Positions 48,954-57,532 of a stretch of 64,000 nt of DNA are shown in pieces. The position numbers and the translations under genes were made by a program. Source of the DNA: Sequoia sempervirens (taxonomy: Eukaryota > Streptophyta > Pinopsida > Cupressales > Cupressaceae); the NCBI GenBank assembly GCA_007258455.2, contig VDFB02000003.1, positions 44,202,077 through 44,266,076 on the forward strand, given 5' to 3'. The notes below the pieces were generated by a model. That model was not told the DNA's origin, ran no database searches, and saw only the letters and a list, made by a program, of their open reading frames with translations. The stretch's first letter is position 1. Each line of letters starts with the position of its first letter.

Positions 48954-49388
48954 TGTTAGAATTGTGAAAAAACATGAGCCACAAGATCAAAAAACAAACA
49001 AAGACACCTTCCATGCAAGGGATTTGTAAACAATATATGTAATATTTCTCAACAAGAAAAAGCTACATAATGAACCTCAAGAATCTTCAAGAAAAACAAG
49101 AGTCCTCAAAGGTTGATATTTTGAGAGAACTAAAGAGATAATACAATTAGGGTTGATTTCTATATAGGAGCAACCCTAAATGGTAAAGCGATTATATCAA
49201 TACAAGTGTCAACATCACATGTAATGAGACAAAATTATCTAATAATAGCTCACTTTAGTTAACATAGGAAAGCACTTAGTTAACTAAATAAAGAACTCCT
49301 AAGTTTAGCTTAAGTGCATGAGAATAAATTATACTAATAATTAATTAAAGATTAATTAATTATTAGCTAATGCATGCTTACTCTAACA
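48954..49388 (-). repeat. Element D 5' LTR
   Basis: 435 bp, ending CTAACA followed by TCATT. Confidence 0.9.
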
Positions 49389-49393
49389 TCATT

Positions 49394-50448
49394 GAACTTG
49401 TTAATAGTTAATAAATTTTGATGTTCTATTTTGGTAGTTTTTACAATCTTATCCTCATACATAAAATCTAAATGTGTAGTTATGCAAGATTCCAAATGTG
49501 TATAGTCACCTTTACCATTATAATTCTCAAATAGAGATGCTAGAAACACAATCATTAATGGATGCCATAATATCAAAGAAAAGTATGTGGTGCCTTAATA
49601 TATTCATCATCATTATTTCTATTAGGTAAGGAATCAACTTTATGCTCCATTCTATCAACCTTTGAGATAATTGTTTTAATGGCAGAAAGAGGAACACTAG
49701 AGCTAGAAATTTGAAAGACTATGGATGGGGTATAAGTGATGTGATGAATGGACATGGTACTAGTAGGAGGAAAATTATGGTTGCTAATAGTTCTATAAGG
49801 AAAATATATGCATGACACAAGTGGGATGGGATTAATCGATGACACTAGTAGGGACTTATGTAGACATGACATTGGCAAGATAAGCGTGGTAGGTGTATGG
49901 AATGAGAATAATCAAAGAAAAAGGGAGTTAATACCTCATATTATTAAGACAATAAATGGGGACAAAGATAGGCTCAACCTTTAGAAGTGGAAGGAAGATT
50001 AAATAGTACATCATATTAAGGAGGAAAAGTAGTAGGAGGTAAGAAAAAGGGAAGTCTTGTGTGGGTGGAGTGGTGAAACACAATTTAAAGAGCTTGAATA
50101 AATAATCATCTAACTTAAACCTTTAAACGCCTCTAAATCATATGCCTTAATAATTAGCAAATAGAGTAAAACATCATCTAAGCACATGGGTTTTGCATCA
50201 CACCCAAATGTGCAAAGATAAAAGGATAACATGTATATGTAGTTAAAGACATGCCTTTCTTATCCATTAACTCAACATGTGTATCAATATCAAATGTTTG
50301 CTTTTCCCCATTAAGATGAGTGTTATTAGTTATAATTTTCACTGTTCCATTCTCATCTTTACTATTAGTCACTACAAGATTTAAATGGAGACATACTCAA
50401 AGGGAGATGAGGATGATAGTGAGATATTGGCATAAACATATCACACAA
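49394..50448 (-). other. Possible old decayed coding sequence, unidentified
   Basis: Minus-strand stretches 49573-49878 and 49367-49576 could be one frame-shifted protein. The first ends with a heptad-like Ile-Ser-Lys-Val-Asp-Arg-Met-Glu-His-Lys-Val-Asp segment; the second has Leu-Ala-Ser-Leu-Phe-Glu-Asn-Tyr-Asn-Gly. A further open stretch is 50178-50372. No domain is recognised. Element D cuts the second stretch at the TCATT site, so whatever this was is older than D. Confidence 0.3.
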
Positions 50449-51324
50449 GGGTAAGTGTGCACAAAGATGGGGGACCAAAAAGGGGTCTTAAGTGGTCACC
50501 TTTTTTTTTGAAATTAGGAAAGACTGGTCTTGGATGATAAATTGAAGATAGTTACACTCAAAATTTTAACATGCAACAAAAACAAGAGTCATAGTTCTCC
50601 AAATCTACTCTCTAAACTACTTTTTTTTTAAATGGTAGAGATTAAGGGGTTCAAAAAGGAGGGCCACACAAATTGGTCTTTTTGAAAAAAAAAACATAAC
50701 ATAGCATCTGGTGTGGCCCCCCTGAAATGTTAATTTTTTTTAAGTATTTAAAAAATCACTTCAATGAGAAATTATCTAACACCATGTAGTTTATCCCTAA
50801 TTTTTCTACCATTTTTTAATGAATATATGATTTTTTACTAATAATCAAAGTGGACACATCTTAAAAAATAGAAATTTGAGCATGCTCCCCCCTAAAAAAT
50901 TTGAAAATTGATTGAAAAATATTTTTCTTGATGTGTGTATAATGGAGTCTAGTTTCTAAAAAAGTAATTTATTTAAAATTTTGATGAACAATTAGAAAAT
51001 AAAGTGAAAAATACCAAACATTGGTTTTTGACAAAAAACGAATACACCAACAAAAGAAATTAAAGATGAAAACCTTAACATACTCAAAATGTGAAAACAA
51101 TTACATGGTTAGATAGCTAAGAGATAGCTTAACATTACCCACATGTTTTTTTGACTTGACAGTGAAACATGTGCAAACTTGATGGAGAGCACACACAAGA
51201 TTATGTCATTTTTTTGCAATCTACAAAAACACATCTTTGGATGTTGGAAAGTCATTCCAAGCCCTTGGGTTGGAAGCCCAAGTAAAATTCAATCCAAAGG
51301 ATTGGAAACTTCTAAAGCAATATA

Positions 51325-51678
51325 AAATGCAAGTGCATTATAATGCGCTCATGTTATTTGAACTTTCACAAAATGTGAGTGTGTTATAACACGCTCACGT
51401 TATGTTATACATTGAAAATTTTACTTTCTCTATTTTTTGTTTCTTCTCCTATTTCAATGAAACTATATACATGAAATACATATTTTTGACATTTACTTTC
51501 TTATACTTTAAATTATATTTCATGTATATAGTTTTAGGATGTTCGAGAGTGGTTTCAAATCTCTAGGAGTTATAATGCAAATTCTAGTTTTTGGGAGAGC
51601 TTATAATTTTTTATATAGTCAAATTTTAGTAATCAACAAGTTGTATCATCTTTCTCTCTCTATCTCACTCATTGTTTA

Positions 51679-51690
<12 letters not shown>
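51325..51690 (+). repeat. Left inverted arm
   Basis: Contains two related units ending in cgctca[ct]gtta (51345-51355 and 51382-51395), then actatatacatgaaata, agttgtatcatctttctctc and the start of the CT tract. The complement lies at about 55115-55520. Confidence 0.75.
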
Positions 51691-51771
<81 letters not shown>

Positions 51772-52394
51772 TACCTCTCCCTCCCTCTCTACTCTCTATC
51801 ACCCCTCTCCTCTCTACCTACCCCTCCCTCCATCACTCCATACCACTCTCTATTCCTCTCTATCTCACCTCTCTCACCTCCCTCTCTCCCTCCATACCTC
51901 TCCTCTCCTTCCCTATCTACTCTCTATCTCCCAATCCCTCTCTCTATCTACCTCTCCATCCATCACTACCTATCACTGTCTCTCTATAACTCTCTATCTC
52001 ACCTCCCTCATTCCCTCTTTACTTCTTTCTATTTCCCCTCTCTCTACCTCTCCTTCCCTCTCTACTTATCTTTCTCTCCTCTCTCCCTCTATCTACCTAC
52101 CTCTCCCTCCATCACTCTCTTTCTCTCTCTTTATCACACTCTCTCTCCCTCCCTACCTCTTCCTCCCTCTCTACATATCTCTATCTCCCCTCTCCCTCTT
52201 TCTACCTTCCTCTCCCTCCATCACTCCCTACCACTCTCTCTCTCTCTATTGCTCTATATCTCACCTCCCTCTCTCCTTCCGAGCTCTCTACTCTTTAGCT
52301 CCCCAATCCCTCGCTCTACCTACCTCTCCATCCATTTCTCCCTACCACTCTCTCTCTACAACTCTCTTGCTCCCTACCTCTCCCTCCCTCATTC

Positions 52395-52442
<48 letters not shown>

Positions 52443-53159
52443 TCTCTCTCATTATTCTCTCTCTCCCTCTCTCCTCTCTATCTTAAAATTTTATCTCTAC
52501 TTCTCTTTATCTCACATATTCCTCTTTACCTCTCCCTCCATCCCCTCTCTCTCCCACTTTCCCTTCTTCCCTCTCTCTCTCTCTACTTCTCTCTATATCA
52601 CCTATCCCTCTCTACCTATCCCTCCCTCCCAACTCTCTCTCTCTACTCTTTGATTCTCTCTATCTCGCTTCTCTCTCTCTCTCACTCATTCTTTATCCCT
52701 TATTCTCTGGACCTCTCTCTCAATCTCTCCTTCCCTCTCTAATTCTCGCTATCTCACCATTCTCTCTCTCCCTCCTTACCTCTCTAATTTTCTCTCCCCC
52801 CTCTCTCTTCCTTCCTCCCACCCACCTTTCCTCTCTACTTATCTCTCTCTCTCTCACTCTCTCCTCTTTATCTCAACATTCGCTCTCCCTCGCCTCTCTT
52901 TCTCTCTCACTCTCTCCTCTTTATCCCACCATTCTCTCTATCCCTCTCTCTCTACTTCTCTTTATCTCACCATTCTCTCTCCCTCCCTCCCCTCTCTTTC
53001 TCACTCTCTCCTCTTTATCCCACCATTCTCTCTCTCCCTCTCTCACCCTCTCTCTCTACTTCTCTTTATCTCACATATCCCTCTTTACCTCTCCCTCCCT
53101 ACCCTCTCTCTCCCACTTTCCCTCCTTCCCTTTGTCTCTACTTCTCTCTATATCACCTA

Positions 53160-53492
53160 TGTTGGAAAATGGTCAGCACTCCCCTCGACATTCATGACAT
53201 GGACTATTCGCCTCTTGTGGATCCATTAACTCTGGTAGTTGTATCGGGCATTAACAGGTTGATATTTTGGTGCAACGGCAACTGTGGGGCCAATAATTGG
53301 TATCAAAGCCAAAGGTTATGAGTTTGAATCCCCTCAGCTTGCACTGAGGAGGAGATTTTTGGAAAATGGTTAGCACTCCCCTCGGGATTCATGACATGGA
53401 CTAACCACCACTCATGGATTTGTTAACTCTAGCAACTGTATTGGGCATTAATAGGTCAATCTTTTGGTGCAATGACAACTATGGGGCCAATA
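53160..53492 (+). mobile_element. Miniature LTR retrotransposon (SMART/TRIM type), 333 bp
   Basis: Two direct repeats of exactly 136 bp (53160-53295 and 53357-53492), both containing ggaaaatgg[tc]... and ending ggggccaata. They enclose 61 bp holding a PBS (tggtatcaaagc, one mismatch to the initiator-Met site, 53298-53309) and a purine tract (gaggaggagat, ending at 53356). It is flanked by a perfect ACCTA duplication (53155-53159 and 53493-53497) inside the CT tract. The LTRs are about 80% alike, with mostly transition differences, so it is old. The terminal bases are TG...TA rather than TG...CA. It has no coding capacity. Confidence 0.85.
53298..53309 (+). other. Primer-binding site of the miniature LTR element
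   Basis: TGGTATCAAAGC, two bases after the first 136-bp repeat, one mismatch from TGGTATCAGAGC. Confidence 0.8.
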
Positions 53493-53729
53493 ACCTATCC
53501 CTCTCTGCCTATCCCTCCCTCCCACCTCCCCCTCTCTCTCTTACCTTGTTGTTCTCACCTTCCCTCTCTACTCTCTATCTCACCACTCACTCTCTCTCTC
53601 CATATAGCTCTCCCTCCCTTCCTACCTCTCCCTCCCCTCTCTCTCTCTCTCACACACACATCTATCTTCCTTGTACGAAAGCTAAGGTAGAAGGACAACT
53701 TCCTACACCAATCTTGAGAGGAGAATAAT

Positions 53730-54115
53730 GTAAAAAATTTACAGGTCTTTAACATTTACAAAAACTTAAATAGAAATAAATAAATGCATACCACAACATA
53801 GTGATTTACGTGGGGAAAATCCTTTTGGGAGAAAAACCCACACTCCAAAATCCACCTAATATATTATTCAAAAATCACAAAGATTACAATATACTTGCAG
53901 AGCAAGCTTCTCACAGGAGTCACCAACCAAATATCTAGAGGTAATATGACCGCTATTAGACTCTTATAATACATCATAATACACAACCATAATACAATTC
54001 CCTCATAAAATAGGGTTTCCTTCTAGGGAAATTCAAGCTAATAAAACATCGATCATTGTCAGATGGATAGTACCTTATGTATCAACAATACAGGTTATGT
54101 AATTGCAAGGTTGAG
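53730..54115. repeat. LTR-like fragment inside the CT tract
   Basis: AT-rich insert containing 'tttacgtggggaaaatcc' and 'gggagaaaaaccca', the block I associate with Copia LTRs (compare the gggaaaaaccatgg block of C and H). No partner copy, PBS or clear duplication was found, so it may be a solo or truncated LTR. Edges are approximate. Confidence 0.5.
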
Positions 54116-54710
54116 AAACATTTTCTCAAGATCCCTCCCTACCTCTCCCTCCCTACATCCTTCCCTCTCTACTTTTCTTTATCTCTCTCTACCTCATCCT
54201 CCCTCCCCCTTTTTTATATCTCTCTCTATCCCTCCCTTCCTCCCCCTCTTTCTCTCTCTCTCTCTCTCCTTCCCTCTCTACTTCCCTTTATCTCACCATT
54301 CTCTCTCCCTCTCTCTTTGTTACTCCCTCCTCTCTCTCTCTATCTATCTCACATATCCCTCTACCTCTCCTACCCTCCCTCCCCCCTCTCTCTACTTCTC
54401 TCTATCTCACTTATCCCTCTTTACCTCTCCCTCTACCACCTTTCCTCATTTCTTACCTATCAAGCTCTCTACTTCTATCTATCTCACCTATCCCTCTCTA
54501 CCTTCTTCCATCCCTCCCTCCCCTCCTCCTAACTATCTTCTCTAATTCTCTATTCTCCCACACATCCTCTATCTCCTATCCCTCTATCACTTCCTCTCTC
54601 TCTCTTCTTTCTATATCTCCTCTCATTGTTCTTATCCTCAACTCCATCCATACCCTCCCTCCTTTCTTGATCTCACTCTCAATCATCTCCCACCCACCCC
54701 TTGTCCCCCA

Positions 54711-54922
54711 TTAAACAAAGATAGACAGAGAGAGGGATGTGAGGGAGAGAGGTGACAGATAGAAGCAGAGAGGAAAGGAGAGAGAGCCAGAGGAGGGGAG
54801 GAGGAGGGCCAGCTGGGGAGAGAGAGAAACGAGATAGAGTGACGGGAGAGAGAGAGAGAGAGAGAGAATGGTTAGGATAGAGAGCAGAGAGAGGAGAGAG
54901 TGAGAGAGAAAGATGGGGAGGG

Positions 54923-54961
<39 letters not shown>

Positions 54962-55140
54962 AATATAGGGAAGGAGAGATAGAGAGGGAGAAGTAGAGAG
55001 AGAGAAAGAGAAAGAGAGAATGGTGAGATAGATAGTAGAGAGGGAAGGAGAGAGAGGGGGGAAGGTGGGTGGGAGGAAGGGAGAGAGGGAGAGAGAGGGA
55101 GGGAGAGAGAGAGAGAGAGAATAAGGGATAAACAATGAGT
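54711..55140 (+). repeat. Polypurine (GA) tract
   Basis: Mirror composition of the CT tract: gagagaga runs at about 54847-54868, 54924-54957 and 55098-55121. The switch from pyrimidine to purine is abrupt at about 54700-54715, close to the junction of the two halves of the inverted structure. Confidence 0.9.
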
Positions 55141-55520
55141 GAGTGAGTGAGAGAAAGATGATACAACTTACTGATTATTGAAATTTGACCTCTTAATTAC
55201 TAAAATTTGACATGTTGATTATTGAAATTTGACTGCCTAAAAATTTATAAGATTTTCCAAAAACTAGAATTTGCATTATAACTCGAAGAGATCCGAAAGC
55301 ACTCCCAAACATCTTGAAACTATATACATGAAATATAACTTAAAGTATAAGAAAGTAAATGTCCATATGTAAATGTCAACTCTTTCATGTATATAGTTTC
55401 ACTAAAAGAGAAGGAGAAGAAAGAGAAAAAATTTCAATGCAGAACATAACACGAGCACATTATAACATGCTCATGTTTTGTGAAAACATTTACACACTCG
55501 CATTATGTGAATTTTTTCAT
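55115..55520 (-). repeat. Right inverted arm
   Basis: Inverse of 51325-51690, separated from it by the CT and GA tracts. Confidence 0.75.
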
Positions 55521-55568
55521 AAAACACGTGTGCATTTCATTATAACACACTCATGTTTTCTCTATTTC

Positions 55569-55603
55569 GGGACCAAAAAGTGGAGTGGCCACTTTTTGGT
55601 CCC
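55569..55603. repeat. Terminal hairpin of the foldback-like structure
   Basis: gggaccaaaaagtgg (55569-55583) pairs perfectly with ccactttttggtccc (55589-55603) around a 5-base loop. Degenerate versions occur at 14715-14749 and, inverted, at 50469-50502. Confidence 0.85.
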
Positions 55604-55623
55604 CCATCTTTATGCACTTACCC

Positions 55624-56939
55624 ACAAACCATAAAAAATATAAAAAGCATGAAATAAGGAGATTTTATATAAAAATAAATAAAATAAAAAAGATCTTAGG
55701 TTTGGAAATGGATAATAGAAATAAAACTTAAAAGATAATTATTGTCAATCAGATTGCACCCGAACACTTGAATAATTAAATTTAGCAATCTGTTGAAACA
55801 TGGGAACTATCTTTAGGCTGTGGGTAATCCTATGGCAAAGATAGAACCTCCGAATTCTAGGCCGGCTTCCTATATGATGATCAATTAGGTACTTGAATGA
55901 TTTATCTTCTAAGAAAAGGGTAAAATGGACTAAACTGAATGCATGAACTCAAATTAAAACCTCGGTGATGCACCTAAATGATGGTATTGCATGCAACCTG
56001 TTTCACAATTACACTTCAATAATCCTATTCGCACAACTAAACCTGAACAGTTTAGCCACATAAATAATTTATATGAAGGCTTGACTGTATTACTATCTTC
56101 GAAGGAAAAGAATGTCTTCACAACTAAAATAGTAAAGTAAGCCAAATGCACAACATACAACCTGTGGAATCAGACTTGATTGTATACCAGCACATATGAA
56201 ATGAGGTGGGAAAATAAAGGTTTCTGAGATTAAACACGATAAATTCCTTATCAAATTCACATAGCATGACACCTGAGATTCTGAAGGCAAACACTTTAGC
56301 GTACTGAAAGGTAAAAGGAAAGCTCTGCAAATTAATGAAAACTTGATTAACTTGTAATAACCTGCTACTGTATTAATCTGTAAAATGCTAAGTTACAAGA
56401 TAGTCTTCTTTGCTAAAGGAAAAGATAGAAAACAAGAACTAGCATTGAAAAAGATAAACTTTTTCAATATATACAATATGAAAGCACTCCAAAGTGCATG
56501 AATAAGCAACTGAAAGTGATCTGAAAGTGAAAAGATGACAATTACAAAGCGAAATCCGAGCACAAGTAAAAATCCTTGAAAATGTGGTTCAAACTCATGC
56601 AAAAATGAGTGAACTCAATCTCTAAGTGGCAGTCATAAAGCATGTAATCGATCTGCAACTCGAACTGGATTGAAATCCCTGAAAAAGTGGGCTAAAGCAT
56701 GAAAAACCACCTCGTTTGTATCAATCCGCCCATGCACATTTTAAAGTCCATCTTTCTCATGATAAATCTCCAGTTGACAATCTGATGTAGAACTGAAGTA
56801 AAAGATGACTTAGCTTTACATAATATTCTTATTTGCATTCTAGATGATAAATTAATTAAATGATTTATCTCATCATTCAATTAATCCATTTACATTATTT
56901 ATGCAAATAAGAATAAAAAGAATAAAGCTAACTTATATT
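55624..56939. other. Non-coding interval, nothing recognised
   Basis: AT-rich single-copy-looking DNA. Short minus-strand frames (55954-56160, 56093-56290, 56393-56602, 56692-56880) have no recognisable motif and overlap one another. No LTR edges or inverted repeats were seen. Confidence 0.5.
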
Positions 56940-57152
56940 TTATTTCGCCTCATAATCTTCAAGCTCCAAAATCACATTTAGTATGTATTTCGCACTTTCA
57001 CTAAGACCAGTGCCATTTGACCACACTTGGCATAGATAATGATTTAATATTCTGCCATAATACTTAGCATAAAATTCATATACTAATGATGTTGACCACC
57101 TTTCTAGGCACATTGACTTAAAATTCATGGCCACGGGGAGAATAAAACACAA
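56940..57152 (-). CDS. Hypothetical short ORF, unidentified
   Basis: A 70-codon minus-strand frame ending at a TAA-type stop next to 56940. It contains Cys-Gln-Val-Trp-Ser-Asn-Gly-Thr-Gly-Leu and ends Glu-Leu-Glu-Asp-Tyr-Glu-Ala-Lys, less random-looking than its neighbours. About 200 bases upstream (near 57220-57245) the minus strand has a similar caagtgtggttgaatgg stretch, so a short unit may be duplicated. No start context, promoter or known domain supports it. It could be an exon, a decayed repeat or chance. Confidence 0.2.
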   Translation of the reverse strand: MCFILPVAMNFKSMCLERWSTSLVYEFYAKYYGRILNHYLCQVWSNGTGLSESAKYILNVILELEDYEAK

Positions 57153-57532
57153 TGATTATTGAAAATCATTCACAAAAATATCAAAAATGAACTTAGGGCG
57201 AATGTACAAAACAACATTCAACCCTAAATCATTACCATTCAACCACACTTGAGAAGCTTCCTGAAGAAATTACTGACCACCGCCATGGAGGGTTTGAAGC
57301 TCGAAATTGGCCATTCCCTATCGATTTTTGATGATCTCTTGAGATATTCTGAACATAACAAGTAATATGAAGCTCATTTTTTTATTTTGAAAACTCTGGA
57401 TACTACCAAGCATTAAAAAAAAATGTGTTTTTCTGAAGCCTTAAGGCGAGGCTGTGATAATATCTAATATATCCTGTGTCTTCTCTCTGTTCCTCTTGTA
57501 TTCTCCTGGTATTATGTTTTAACCTGGCCGCC
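57153..57532. other. Upstream region of the tentative two-exon gene
   Basis: No gene. A minus-strand ATG at about 57283 (ATGGCGGTGGTCAG) could open a 15-codon exon ending at a GT, but nothing continues it. The stretch before 57533 has a pyrimidine-rich ttctctctgttcctcttg run and no clear TATA box. Confidence 0.3.

Larger units (their letters stand above)
45212..49388 (-). mobile_element. Element D: coding-free LTR retrotransposon (LARD-like)
   Basis: 4177-bp minus-strand element with LTRs 45212-45645 (434 bp) and 48954-49388 (435 bp), TGTTAGAATTGTG...CTAACA. It is flanked by a perfect TCATT duplication (45207-45211 and 49389-49393). The polypurine complement (cccccccttgagatgaac, from 45646) and an exact PBS are present. 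The 3.3-kb interior has no gag or pol motif on either strand and no frame over about 100 codons. This fits the large retrotransposon derivative class, which needs proteins from a partner. Confidence 0.9.
51636..54700 (+). repeat. Polypyrimidine tract with CT and TA microsatellites
   Basis: Nearly pure C/T on the plus strand, in CCCTCTCT, CTACCTCTCC and CACTCTCTCT-like mixtures. It has a perfect CT run at 51681-51735, a TA run at 51735-51769 and another CT run at about 52397-52439. It is interrupted by the miniature LTR element (53160-53492) and by a 400-bp AT-rich insert (about 53730-54115). Its long Ser/Leu/Pro frames are composition artefacts, not genes. Confidence 0.9.
50449..55623. mobile_element. 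Foldback-like structure with inverted ends and CT/GA core
   Basis: The ends are inverted copies: gggtaagtg...aaagatgggggaccaaaaag at the left (50449-50482) and its complement at the right (55584-55623). Next inside, 51325-51690 is the inverse of about 55115-55520, sharing the tgtatcatctttctctc, actatatacatg and tgttataa(c/t) blocks. The core is about 3 kb of CT-rich DNA (51640-54700) then about 0.43 kb of GA-rich DNA. About 800 bp at 50510-51320 has no right-hand counterpart. A short ACAA occurs at both outer edges (50445-50448 and 55624-55627), too short to prove a duplication. No transposase was seen. The alternative is an inverted duplication. Confidence 0.55.

Noticed and set aside
50630..50730. 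Short inverted repeat gggccacac / gtgtggccc suggesting a separate small transposon
   Set aside because: Only nine bases pair, no flanking duplication is visible, and it may be part of the unmatched left segment of the foldback-like structure.
51672..55166. Long Ser/Leu/Pro-rich reading frames in the CT/GA region (for example 52249-52653, 54063-54545, 54711-55166)
   Set aside because: They are translations of simple CT or GA repeats in any frame and have no start context or domain.
56093..56602. Minus-strand hydrophobic frames considered as membrane proteins
   Set aside because: They overlap in different frames and are Phe/Leu-rich, as expected from AT-rich DNA.
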